Shown here piece by piece: positions 54,222-64,000 of a stretch of DNA of 64,000 nt (positions within the stretch are counted from its first letter, which is position 1; each line of letters starts with the position of its first letter). The notes beneath the pieces were generated by a model that had not been told where the DNA came from, searched no databases, and saw only the letters and a list, made by a program, of their open reading frames with translations. A program made the position numbers and the translations under genes. Origin of the DNA: Nissolia schottii (taxonomy: Eukaryota > Streptophyta > Magnoliopsida > Fabales > Fabaceae); NCBI GenBank assembly GCA_003254905.1, contig QANU01087068.1, forward strand, positions 330,248 through 394,247, in the 5' to 3' direction.

Positions 54222-54651
54222 TATGCATCAAGATTGCACAACCAGGCTCCAGCTGATCCTTATCGACGAACGACAAAATTCTGACGTAATTCTCGTCGAT
54301 GAGCTCCTCCAGGTTTCTGACGCCCATCAGGGAGCCGCGGAGGTCGTCGATCTTGGATCAGTCCTCTTCGGCCTTCTCCTCTTGGGCCTTGAGGCGCTCC
54401 TGGTTCCCCACGAACTCCTCCTCCATGAGAAGGTAGTCCTTGATCCGCTCCACCTTCAGCAGCCGGAGCTTGTACTTCGACACCGGCGTCACCATCGACA
54501 GACGCGTCGCCGCCTCAGGAACATTCTGCTTGCGCTGCTTCCGCCCAACGAGTGCGGGCGGTGCCGCCGGCTCGAACTTCTTGTCCTTCACGTCGCCGCC
54601 GTCTAGTTTCGGAAGATTCGGGTGCCCACGATGGTTCTGGATTTGGTGCAT
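54222..54651 (-). pseudogene. RPT2: Truncated first exon of 26S proteasome ATPase RPT2
   Basis: The minus strand reads KKFEPAAPPALVGRKQRKQN, then ATRLSMVTPVSKYKLRLLKV and ERIKDYLLMEEEFVGNQERL. It continues through a TGA at 54358-54360 (where RPT2 has Arg, CGA to TGA) into [20 protein letters not shown] and [23 protein letters not shown], ending at a GTTAGG donor. About 15 residues of RPT2 (the HAIVSSSVGPEYY part) are deleted in frame. The N-terminus MHQIQNHRG also differs from the usual MGQG myristoylation start. The AAA ATPase domain is absent. The retained 5' leader-like and donor sequence show a genomic, not a retroposed, copy. Confidence 0.85.
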
Positions 54652-54769
54652 CAGAGGGAGACAATTTGAGAGACAGAGTTGAGGGTGAGGGAAGTCGAAG
54701 TAAGGGTTTAGAAACCAAGAGGGAAAAAAGTGAAAAGGGGGGTAATTAATTATGTCTCCGCGTACCAGA

Positions 54770-54935
54770 ATTGAAAAACCTAACCGCCGCTCACACTTCT
54801 TAACCGCCGCAAAATGCTTTCTCTATGCGGCGGTTAGCCTCAACGCCACGAAATACGAATAATTGATCAATTCCCGGCGAAAGAAACCAACCGCCACCAA
54901 TTTTACTGCGTCCGATAATTGATCAATTCCCGCCG
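54770..54935. repeat. CACTA-type subterminal repeats (GGCGGTTA words)
   Basis: TAACCGCCGC occurs twice, GCGGCGGTTA once inverted, plus AACCGCCAC. The 19-base word ATAATTGATCAATTCCCGGC or its CCGCC variant occurs at about 54859 and 54914. Short GC-rich inverted words packed near an end are typical of En/Spm (CACTA) subterminal regions. A CACTA terminus itself was not found here. Confidence 0.45.
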
Positions 54936-55139
54936 AGGTCTTTGCTATTGCTCATGTTCTCACAAAAGTTTAAATGTTATTTTATGAGAAATTCTTATAT
55001 TCAAGATAGTGAAAATTTTTCTTTTTCCTCCACCATATATCCATCATTCAACCTCCTTTCACTCATGTTTTCTATCTCTCTTATTTATTTAATTTTAAAT
55101 GGCCAAGATGAGTTAGAGAGTAAGAATCTCTTACTTCAT

Positions 55140-56330
55140 GATACTACAAAAAAAAATACTCATTACTGTCAGAAATTTTCTCGATTACCATTGATTTTAT
55201 TGCTTTCCGTCAGATTTACTGTAGGAAAAGACACTAACAGTAATAACCTTGATGGTAACTTATTATCATTGACTCTATATAGACAACGGTAACTAGCTGA
55301 CGATAACTAGCGTCGGTGGCGACCGACGTTAATGGTGGTTTAGGAATGGTTTGTATTGAAACGTTTATCGTCTACTAAAATTGACGGTATTGATATTAAT
55401 ATTTCATCCTGTCTATCGTCGATTAATTCCAATGGAAATTTGATTATACTTTTTACATAATTACCGTCGACTACTTCCGACGGTAAAGATAATAAATTTT
55501 TAAACAATTATTTTATTATTATTTTATTTTTATTATTGTATGGTCCACTAGTTTAGCGAGACTCCCTACCACTTTTGTCTTCCTCACTGACTCTTCAACA
55601 TAATGACCTCACAGATTCAGTAATTTTCTTATGCATGTTTCTATTATGAACACAACATAATAGTCCACCAATGTTGAAATTAAATTTATAAGCAATCTCG
55701 GGTGTGATAAAATTCAATACCAACAAAGATAAAATAGACACCATTTCAAAATCAGAAAGCAAAGAAAATTTTGAGCAATTTAATAAGAAATATATACATA
55801 CTCAATATATCATGGAGTAAATGAATTAATTCTTTTAGGATATTTGAACACATCAAATTAAATAAAATCAGGTAAGAGCCGCAAAATCGAATTGAATCAC
55901 ATGCAATAACATGAAGTAGACTAAGCCTAGTCCCACTATGCAAAAGAAACACAAATCCATTCACCTCTTATCACCAGAAGCATCACAAAAGCCACGAACA
56001 AGCCTTTAGGCATGTCATACAAGTCCATTGAGCGGGGTTCAGAGCTGCTCTGAAATCATCGCAGGTGGTACTGAAAAGATAGGGAATAATAAGATTGACC
56101 ATCAGAGAGAGGAGAAGGAGGAGAGGAGAGGAAAAGAGAGAATAGGAGAAGAGAAGAGAAAGAAGAAGTGAATGGTGTGCTGTAGGAGAGTGAAATGCGT
56201 TTAAATAATTTTTTAGAACATTACTGTTGGCAATTACTGACCATAAATGAAAAAGTCTGACTATAATTACTTTATCGAAACGCATTGTTTAATTTAAAAT
56301 ATTGTCGTTGGCTTTGTGCCAAAAATTTTG
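55140..56330. mobile_element. CACTA-like element remnant with GACGGTAA repeats
   Basis: ACTACAAAAAAAAATACTC near 55142 resembles a degraded CACTACAAGAAAA end. It is followed by dense short repeats of CGTCG and GACGGTAA/TTACCGTCG in both orientations up to about 55490. A block at 56210-56340 with ACTGTTGGCAATTACTGACC may be the other subterminal side. No transposase and no matching right terminus were seen, so it is a remnant. A GA-rich patch lies at 56107-56175. Confidence 0.4.
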
Positions 56331-56526
56331 ACTATAACACCCCTGTTAGCTGCTTACGCTATAGTCGTAAACAAGGCTCACAGGGTTGTTAACTGCTTTG
56401 GTGAGGATACTTCTAGCCATGCATTTATATTTGAAAATATTCTTTACATAAAAAATATGGACTGATTTAAAACTTTTTCATTTCTTTATTAAAACATAAA
56501 ATATGAGTCATGCAAGTTAGAGAAGG

Positions 56527-56546
56527 CATATATATATATATATATA
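56527..56546. repeat. (TA)n tract in the left inverted arm
   Basis: About 20 bases of TA repeats, partly expanded compared with the right arm. Confidence 0.9.
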
Positions 56547-57223
56547 AGCAAGCGATAAAATCTAGACTTAGGGGTGTATTGGTATATAAAGAAGTAGTTT
56601 CATAACATTCCATCACACACACACACACACATTCACATGGATCCATAAATAGTTACACATTTGCTTATACATAAACATATACTTTTACTGCATATGAGAT
56701 CTAATGGCATTTCTAATTCATTCAGCTAATACAAAATACAAAATGCCTAGGAGACACGATGCGTACAAATCACAGTAGTCCTACTGCTACCCTGAAACCT
56801 CTTGCCTTTAAGGCTCTTCAGTTGTCCTGTGATGCTTCCTTCACTCCGACGTACTTGTCGTACTCGTCTAGAAACATAAATGAGTGGAGCATGAGAACGT
56901 CGTGTCCTCAGTGGGGATCTTATGGGCATAACTGTTTGTTTTTGCTTCATTTATGATCCAGGCCACTCAGGAGATCTCTAAGTGTCAAGATATACTAAAT
57001 TCCCTACTTATTTCAATCCATACTAGTCCTGAGTAGTTTCATCTAACTTACTAGGTGATCGAGGTAATCTAATCTTTGCATTACCTAAAAAAGGAAAACT
57101 TGGCGTGCTTGTTAATCCTATTTGCTTGGGTCATGTGACTTCGGATCACGTGCTCCAGTATCTTATAACTTGGTAGAGGGCGTCTTATGAACCCTTTGTC
57201 ACTTGACGTTGCCTCATCGTATA

Positions 57224-57243
57224 CATACACACACACACACACA
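57224..57243. repeat. (AC)n microsatellite
   Basis: About 20 bases of CA dinucleotides. A second short (CA)n lies at about 56613-56630. Confidence 0.9.
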
Positions 57244-57789
57244 ACATCACATATAAACACGTTCACCTCACGCACTCGGTCTTTACTTTCACGTAACAGA
57301 GAAATCAAACCTCGCTACACAGCCTTACTAAGGCTTTCCCATAATTTCCTCGTCAATTTCTCTTGCATTTTGTTCCTCAAAACTGAGTCCTCATCTCGTG
57401 TTTTCTATCGAGCAAAAGTGACTGAAAGCTTTAGAGACACCGAGACTTCTAGGAACTTCTGCTTGAAGCATCACTCATCACCGCGAAACCTTTCTACACG
57501 TGGGTAATCCGACAACCCACTGTCTAAGTGGAATATTTATGATGTTTTATGTATGAATATTGTTATGTATATATTGTTTATATTGTTGTTTGCCTGGAAA
57601 ACTGCTGGTGTTTCTGTGACTCTGTCAGGATTTAGGTATACCTAGGTTTGAAATAGAAAAAGAGTAAGTTTGAGTAGGAACTATGGGCTGAGATTTTTAT
57701 CATGAAAAACTAACATCATTTTTGGAATCTACACGAAAAATCTAGTGGGGTGTTAAGTTTTATGATTTTTGGAGCCCACGACGAATTTC

Positions 57790-58160
57790 TCAAGCAAAAC
57801 GAGCAAAACAACATTTTATGGCGAGCAAGGGCAAAACGAGAATTTTTGAGAAATGGATTGAAAATCTGGGTTTGTTTTCATGAAAAATTGGTTTAGAGCT
57901 ATCAAATACCTTGGGGTCAATTCTTGAGCCTTTCGGGTTTTTGATAACTAAAATTTCGAAGAAAATCGGACTTCACTGGTAAAAAATGGCGTTTTGGGCA
58001 AAAAGGGCAAAACTATAATTTTGAAATATTGGATTCAAAATCTGGGTTTACAGGTGTGAAAAGATGAGCTTAGAACTATCAAAAACCTTGGAGTGAATTC
58101 TTGTGCCCATTGGGTTTTTGATAACTAAAATTCTGACGGAAATGGGGAAAAGCACTGGTA
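57790..58160. repeat. 177-bp tandem duplication inside the 4.5-kb element
   Basis: TTTTTGATAACTAAAATT occurs at 57938 and 58115, 177 bases apart. Around it GCAAAA-GGGCAAAAC, AAAATCTGGGTTT, TTAGA-CTATCAAA-ACCTTGG and AATTCTTG-GCC recur in the same order. Confidence 0.85.
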
Positions 58161-58460
58161 CACCGTAACTTTTAGGTTATGGTAGTTGTTATGCTTTGTA
58201 TGCTATATTTTATTATTATGCATCATTAAGAAATGAGTTATCATTAGAATGTTAGGAAAATCACATATTTAAGAGAAGATCATAATAGAACATAGGGAAG
58301 ATGTAAGATCTTAAGAAGATTCTAGCCACGATGGGCTCGGAAGGCCTTAAAGATATGTACATAGATACGTAATAGGGAAATCCCCCTCTTGGTATGTCTA
58401 TGGACATACCCCACATGTAGGGATGACCACTTTGTAAATACAAAAACGTAAAAGGTTATA

Positions 58461-58660
58461 CCTGGCGAGGGGATAACAGTCCCACTAAGTACTGTATCTG
58501 GTAAGGAGATATCGGTCCCACTGGGTATGAAATAGAAAAGAGACGAAGGTTACACTTGGCAAACGGATGACTGTCCCACTGGGTATTATACTTGGCGAGG
58601 GGACGATGGTCCCACTAAGTACTATGTCTGGTGAGGAGACAACGATCCCACTGGAAACAA
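58461..58660. repeat. Five degenerate GGCGAGGGGA-GTCCCACT repeats
   Basis: Five units of about 36-50 bases follow CTTGGCGAGGGGACGATGGT then CCCACTAAGTACTAT, with variants (GGTAAGGAGATATCGGTCCC, GGCAAACGGATGACTGTCCC). It is non-coding. Confidence 0.85.
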
Positions 58661-58885
58661 AGAGGAATAAAGGATAAGAAAAGACGAGAAGGATGCTGCC
58701 CTAATGGAAATACTTGTCAGGGCGCATAAAAAATAAGGGTTACTATTCATTGATGTGACCTGATGTGACCTTATAATTATCCAAAATAATTAAGTAATTA
58801 ATAAATTAAATTAGAAAGTGCATAATGGTAATTTTGGGACAAAATTTGTGGACCAAACTGCCCTCTAAACCCACGGCCTCCCCCT

Positions 58886-58894
58886 CTATAAATA
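58886..58894 (+). promoter_or_regulatory. Promoter-like TATA box inside the 4.5-kb element
   Basis: CTATAAATA is preceded by C-rich sequence. About 30 bases downstream is CTCTCATCTCTCTCGAAACT, a start-site/leader-like arrangement seen in plant LTRs and genes. Activity is unproven. Confidence 0.45.
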
Positions 58895-59307
58895 ACCCCT
58901 CATTTTCACATTTCTCTCATCTCTCTCGAAACTCTGCCGGAAAAACGTTCGGTCCAAAAACCCCTCTAAAGCACTGCCAAGGACAGGGAGCTAGCTGGAG
59001 AACTCAACACTCAGGGAACCCTCACCTCCATAGCCATCTCTAATTCTCTCTAGGGCTCTAAGAAAGTGGTTAATCCTAAGCTTGCTCACCTCCTTGGTGG
59101 CCTATGTGCTTGTGTGCTTGTATGTTCCTATTATGCTTTATGTTAGAACTGCTATGTTAGGAATAGGTAGATGACTTTGCTATATTTTCAGAACTGGTGG
59201 TGATTGTATGGTGATTGTTGAAACTGGTGGTGAAGCCCAAGAAGTGGCCATGGAAACAGTTTGAAAGAACAACAAGAAAACAAAGAAGGAACTTCAGTCA
59301 TGCCTAG

Positions 59308-59475
59308 GACGCTGAGCGGACTCTAGGGACCGCTGAGCGGCCTGGGATATAAACTTTGGAAAATGCTTTGAAAACTGACCTGTGACTAGGTTGACTCGAG
59401 GGACCGCTGAGCAGTACCAGTGGACGCTGAGCGGTACCACTGAATGCTGAGCGGCTCCAATGGGCGCTGAGCGGC
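59308..59475. repeat. Six scattered GCTGAGCGG words
   Basis: GCTGAGCGG or GCTGAGCAG occurs six times in about 170 bases, usually as GGACGCTGAGCGG or GACCGCTGAGCGG. Similar words are common in phaseoloid legume repeats. Confidence 0.8.
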
Positions 59476-59967
59476 ATGAACCGTGGTTGCTTCATGGGAA
59501 CCGTTTTATGAAAGTTTATGAAAGTAAGGTTATGACAGATATCTTATGCTGCCTGGTTCCAACACTCCCATGCCCGAATAACTTATATTTAGATTACGAT
59601 GTGATTATGTGACTATATGTTTATGTGTTTGAGAAAGCATGCATCATGAGGATAGATCACTAGAGGTTTATTGTTTAATGAACGCTTAATGAATGAAAGA
59701 TCATAACGGAACGTAGGGAACTTGAATGTGGTTCAATGGAAAAGATAAATGTGAGTATGGTCAATGTCATGAATGGATAAACGTGCAGTGGTTAAATGGT
59801 CCACTTCAGGCTTAGCCCAAAGGAAGGCGACCCCTCGCCACCCGGTAAGGGGGTAGAGTCATGTGTCCTCGAGTAGTAGGCAGAAAAGGCAGGTCGTATA
59901 CTGCCCTGCGGGTAGACAGGGCCTGGGGTGTACGAGGAGGTGTGACACAAGTCGAGTCTCTAAACGA

Positions 59968-60078
59968 TACGATACCATGCCTGAGGGCGTGATGAACGAA
60001 TCTCATGCATTGATACCGTGCCCCATCGGCATGATGACCCCCTGCATAGATACCCTGCCCGGAGTACAGGATGAACTA
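59968..60078. repeat. Three GATACCNTGCC...GATGAAC/ACC repeats
   Basis: GATACCATGCCTGAGGGCGT, GATACCGTGCCCCATCGGCA and GATACCCTGCCCGGAGTACA each end in (A)TGATGA-type sequence. Unit length is about 40 bases. Confidence 0.7.
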
Positions 60079-60875
60079 TAATGTTTCCCGCGCAACATAT
60101 GCGTGATGACCAGTTGAGTCTGTCTGCATACATGTATATGTGGTTAAGTTACGACAGTTAGGAATAGCAAGCGCGAGAACCTAGATAAGAAAGACTAGAT
60201 CCCCTAATCACATAGTAACATAGATAAAGCTGTTTTGGATTCCAGGCAAAAATAATAATCAGTAGGAGTTTAGTATGCATGATCACTTAGAGATCTCCTG
60301 AACGACCTGGAGAATACCCGAGGAATTGAACGTTAGTTAATGCTAAGGAATGCCACTGTGGACGAAGAGTTCTCACCCCCACTCGGTTATGGATCCAGGT
60401 GTGCGGAGCGAATGGATTGACTTGAGGGATGTCTGGTAGACGACAGAGGGCTGCAGCAGGTTGAAGCCAAGGCAAAGTGAGGATGGTGGCGTTAGGATGA
60501 TAGATGTTTTGTATAATGTTCTACGACTTTTATACATTTTGTGTAAATATTTATTATTAAGACAACGTGTAACTATGTTGTGGACCTTGGTTGTAATTAT
60601 ATATATGCACATATACTCTTCATGTTCTACCTTGGTCACCACTTAACTTGGGATAGACGCTAACGCTTGTTGTTATATATTCTCTTAATCACGCACGGCT
60701 TCTAGTTTGTAAATTGATAAGCACATGAACAATTTTCAAATAGGTCCATATTTTCGCGTAAAATATATTTGCAAAGGTAAAAGTAATGGCTGAAGGTAAC
60801 CCGACCCAACGAATAACAACCCTGTGAACATTGCTTACTACTATGGAGGTGGGCAGTTAGCAGGGGCGTTACATA

Positions 60876-62120
60876 TTTCATGGCACCACCTATGTCAAGC
60901 CCTTGATATCTGTACTAGAGACATGTGTTTATGAGTTTAATCTTCTTAATGTTATTCTTGATACATGTATTACAAAAGGGTCTATGTGTGTAACCCAAAT
61001 TAACAGTAAACTCGTGAAGATAAGGGCTAGTTTAATTAACTTATATATAATAAGTTTCAAGAACTTCAAAACAAAATATTAACCAAACGAGCCCTTGTCT
61101 GATCACAGAATGTCCCATATGGAAAGCGGATTCTGCCACTAATTTACTAGGCCACGCGTTCCACGAGTTTGCATTTAACAATTATTACTTGTTCACAATA
61201 ATAATTATTACTTGTTCACAATAATAATTATTATAAGCTTTACTATATTTAGTTATTTTTAATCATTATCTGTTATCTCTAAGTATAAAAATACCTAACG
61301 AATAAGAGCATCTGATGGCAAGACCTAATTTTAGTATTATTTTAAACTTTACTGTATGTTATATTAATACTTATGTATCACAAAAGTAAATTTATCTTAA
61401 AAATGTGACTCTTATTTTTAATAAAAAATCTTAACTTTATATTACAATAAATATATTCAAAATTCTATTTTAGATGTTATGTGATGGGTTAGGAGTTTAA
61501 GAAGTGGTTTCGGTCTCAATTTAGAAAAATTAAAAACTTTTTCTCTTCGTCTTACTTTTTCTTAAAATTAAAGGTGGAGCTTTCCTAAAAGAGAAATTGA
61601 GACTTAAAAATCACTATTAAAAATGCTATAACACGATGAAAATACCAAAAGTATAGCCTAAAAATAGATAAACCAGTAGCAAAGATTAAGTTTTAATATT
61701 GGAAAAAAATTCTGGTGTTATATAGAATTTTATTTTACACTTAAGCTCAAACTAATTAGAATTAAATAAATCATAAATATTGATGATTTAGACAAAACAA
61801 AAAGATTTAATTTTAATATATTGTGAACTTACCAACCAAAAATATTAATATTTTGCTTTTTTCTTTTCACAATTTTTTTTAGTATATCGTTACTTCTTTT
61901 TTTTCCTTTTACGTAAACATTGTTAATTTATTAGTGTATGCAGACATGTAATCATATATACTTGTATTATTATAGTAATAATAATAATTAATTCCGACAA
62001 TAACAACTTCAATAATTGTATAAAAAATAAAATATAATCCGTTGCCAGTGCAAAGCGGATTTTACCCCCAAAATATATTAAAATTATTCTCATGATAATC
62101 AACATCATATATTTGTCAGG
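60876..62120. other. AT-rich intergenic DNA with a 23-bp repeat
   Basis: ATTATTACTTGTTCACAATA starts at 61181 and 61204 with a truncated third copy at 61227, so the period is 23 bases. No gene was recognised. Confidence 0.6.
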
Positions 62121-62281
62121 ATTAAGATTTTTTATATTTTATTTTTAAAATAAAAAAATAAAGGACAATGTTTAAGATTTTTTCATTCATTACATGATGA
62201 AATAAGATGAAATAGGTAATGGATGATAAAATCTTAAATACTATTTTTTATTATTCATTTTAAAAAATAAAAGATCTTAAT
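62121..62281. mobile_element. Small MITE upstream of the second DUF538 gene
   Basis: ATTAAGATTTTTTATATTTT at the left is mirrored by AAATAAAAGATCTTAAT at the right. The interior is symmetric around AAGATTTTTTCATTCATTAC and GGATGATAAAATCTTAAA. It is about 160 bases and non-coding. No secure target duplication was found. Confidence 0.45.
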
Positions 62282-62618
62282 TTCTAAAAAATAGAGAATC
62301 GTGATACTGTTTATATCAAGTCAAGGGAGCCTGGAACTTTGTTGTTATTGATCCGCAAGCTAACGTCACCAGCAGTGAACAGTACACCCCAACTGCGCAG
62401 ATTGAATAGAAAACCAAATCCTTCAATTAGGAAATAATTTTAAAAAAAAAAAAAAATCCATGTCTAAAAATAAATCAAAGATTAGAGCATGCATTGATTT
62501 TCCTAATAGAAAAAAAGTCTAAGCCGGTGCCGTATATTAAAATTCAAAACCATCACCGAATTCAGACAAACACACAGAAGAAACAAAGACCAGAGAAGCA
62601 GAGAAAATCAAAAGAGCC
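62282..62618 (+). promoter_or_regulatory. Upstream region of the second DUF538 gene
   Basis: This short stretch must hold the promoter and leader. No clear TATA box was found near the expected place. The A/G-rich ACCAGAGAAGCAGAGAAAAT just before the ATG suits a plant leader. Confidence 0.35.
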
Positions 62619-63131
62619 ATGGAGAATAAACCTCACGCCTTCCTTTCCGTCACCGCCTTCTTCTTCTTCTTCTTCGCTCTTTCCCTCGCGTCCGCAGCGA
62701 CAGAATCGAGCCCGAAGAACAAGGAAAGCGTGTACGAGCTGCTCCCGAAATACGGCCTCCCGAGCGGTCTGTTACCGGACACCGTCACCGACTACACGCT
62801 CGGCGACGACGGTCGATTCGTCGTCTTCTTGGAGAAGCCGTGCTACGTGAAGTTCGACTACCTTGTCTACTACGAGACCAAGATCACCGGGAAGCTGAGC
62901 TACGGCTCCATCACGAACCTGAAGGGGATCGAGGTCCAGCGCCTCCTCCTCTGGTTCGACGTCGACGAGATCAGGGTCGATTTGCCTCCCTCCGACAACA
63001 TCTACTTCCAGGTCGGCATCATCAACAAGAGGCTCGACATTGACCAGTTCAAGACCGTTCGTTCTTGCCGCAAATCCGTCACCGCCTCACCTTGCCGTGA
63101 CCAAAACCCTTCCTCCTCCAAGGTATTATAG
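62619..63131 (+). CDS. DUF538 secreted protein (SVB-like family), second copy
   Basis: 170 residues. The signal peptide is MENKPHAFLSVTAFFFFFFA with LSLASA. The DUF538 core follows: SVYELLPKYGLPSGLLPDTV (about 37-56), YTLGDDGRFVVFLEKPCYVK (about 59-78), YYETKITGKLSYGSITNLKG, EVQRLLLWFDVDEIRV and FKTVRSC. It keeps all the strands expected of the fold and the conserved Cys near position 75. The reading frame ends KVL-stop directly after AAG|GTATTA, which could also be a splice donor. If an intron is used, the last two residues would change and a short second exon would follow. The gene points away from the transposon block. Function in the family is poorly known. Confidence 0.9.
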   Translation: MENKPHAFLSVTAFFFFFFALSLASAATESSPKNKESVYELLPKYGLPSGLLPDTVTDYTLGDDGRFVVFLEKPCYVKFDYLVYYETKITGKLSYGSITNLKGIEVQRLLLWFDVDEIRVDLPPSDNIYFQVGIINKRLDIDQFKTVRSCRKSVTASPCRDQNPSSSKVL

Positions 63132-64000
63132 ATTTCCCCTTCCGATCAAACTTCTGGAATCTTCTGATTTATTATTTTTGAACGGTCGATTTGATTTTTG
63201 ATCGGTGTTTTGTTGATTGTGTTGTGGAATTTTATTGCAATTCTTTACCTAATCGGATGTATTAGGTCGCTGTTAAAAGAGGATCAGTTGTGTTAGGTAA
63301 AAACCTTTGTTGAATTTTTATGGATTTGAATCGATTATTTGATCGTTTGATCCGTTTAACCGACTTGGGAAAAGAACTTTAGTTGTTAGGAGAAGAGTTG
63401 CCTTTTTAAGTTTGTGGAGTAGAACTTGCAGGATACTAGAAGTTCTTGTGCGTGTTCTCTGAATTAATCCAACAAGGGACCAATCACTGTTTTAGAGTGT
63501 AAAATATCTGTGTGGCGCTAAGATTTGTGAAATCCATTTCATGTTGGTTGGTTTAGTAATTTAGACTATGATTTTGTGGTAGGTATTTGGGTGGTGGGGG
63601 GTTTTCTATCTTTAGGAAGTGTGACAGGGTTTGACCATGACAAAGCATAACAGCTCATGTTTTTTTTAGTTATAGCTTGTGTTGTAACTGATGTGCGAGA
63701 TTAAGATGGGGGTAAATATTGTAAATTCAAGCTCTTTTCTAGCTGGAATCTTGGTATCTCATATTAGATGTAATCTGAGTGGGATAGATCCATCAGGTAA
63801 GATATTGGAATTGGATTATATCCTAAGCTGTCTACAACAACATTTTTAACTGAAAAAGTTTAACTATCTGTTATAGCTGGTAATTGGATTGTATGGGTAT
63901 GGCTGTGAGTCTGTAGTGTCTGGTTGAATATTAGAACTCCTCAAGCTCCGTGATATATGAAGTTTGTGTCTGCAATGGGGGTGTGAGCATGTGAATAGTA
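63132..64000 (+). other. 3' flank (or 3' intron) of the second DUF538 gene
   Basis: T-rich, intron- or UTR-like sequence with no further coding frame. A candidate acceptor (TATTAG then GTCGCTGTTAAAAGAGGATC) lies at about 63265. Confidence 0.45.

Larger units (their letters stand above)
56333..60875. mobile_element. 4.5-kb element with ~240-bp terminal inverted repeats (MULE-like)
   Basis: The left end TATAACACCCCTGTTAGCTG matches the reverse complement of the right end, TGTAACGCCCCTGCTAACTG. The match continues inward: ATAG-CGTAA-CAA against ATAGTAGTAAGCAA, CTCACAGGGTTGTTA against TTCACAGGGTTGTTA, AGCCAT, TTTAC-T-AAAAATATGGAC against TTTACGCGAAAATATGGACC, and AAGCAAGCG. The arms thus span about 56333-56577 and 60635-60875. 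Long arms suit a Mutator-like element. No target duplication was found and no transposase frame is present. The interior has several tandem repeat blocks and a TATA-box promoter-like site, so a captured or older LTR may be included. Confidence 0.65.

Noticed and set aside
56747..57507. Short frames on both strands inside the 4.5-kb element
   Set aside because: They match no family, overlap each other, and run through repeats.

Overview
The window is nuclear DNA from a flowering plant, most likely a phaseoloid legume such as soybean or a close relative. The evidence is split genes with GT-AG introns, AT-rich intergenic DNA, a typical plant tRNA-Gly, plant-only protein families (PPR-DYW, DUF538, F-box/kelch) and legume-type repeats, including an LTR rich in GTAATCGATTAC palindromes. 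The species call is inference. It is a draft assembly: there is a 231-base N gap at 17578-17808 and one N at 51128.

Eight genes look intact. They are a single-exon polyamine/amino-acid permease (minus, 10673-12106), tRNA-Gly(UCC) (minus, 21295-21366), a three-exon plastid-type membrane protein of unknown function (plus, 21488-24196), an eleven-exon PP2A catalytic subunit (minus, 25925-31817), a MEF8-like PPR-DYW editing factor (minus, 34463-36574), a two-exon SAGL1-like F-box/kelch protein (plus, 38850-41522) and two DUF538 genes (minus 47306-47785; plus 62619-63131). The 21-42 kb block is the gene-dense core. These genes do not form a pathway; each is an ordinary stand-alone plant gene.

The two flanks are transposon country. 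The left flank (0-20 kb) holds a very long TTA microsatellite, a decayed plant-mobile-domain gene, a TIR element with a purine-rich interior, a B3-domain fragment, and a nest in which an LTR lies in a hAT element that lies in a long-TIR MULE-like element with a GRF-type ORF remnant. It also holds a 303-bp hAT miniature element with perfect 8-bp target duplications and a Helitron-type PIF1 helicase fragment. The right flank (41.7-62.3 kb) holds two related TIR elements with internal TGCACAAA-type arrays (one nested in a Tourist-like element), a run of same-strand fragments of unrelated genes (RPT2, a listerin-like piece, a G-patch piece), CACTA-like subterminal repeats and a 4.5-kb element with inverted ends of about 240 bp.

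The items most worth a second look are the gene-fragment cluster at 50.5-54.7 kb, the TGCACAAA-array TIR family at 42.4-46.3 kb, the 4.5-kb long-TIR element and the triple nest at 13.2-17.6 kb.
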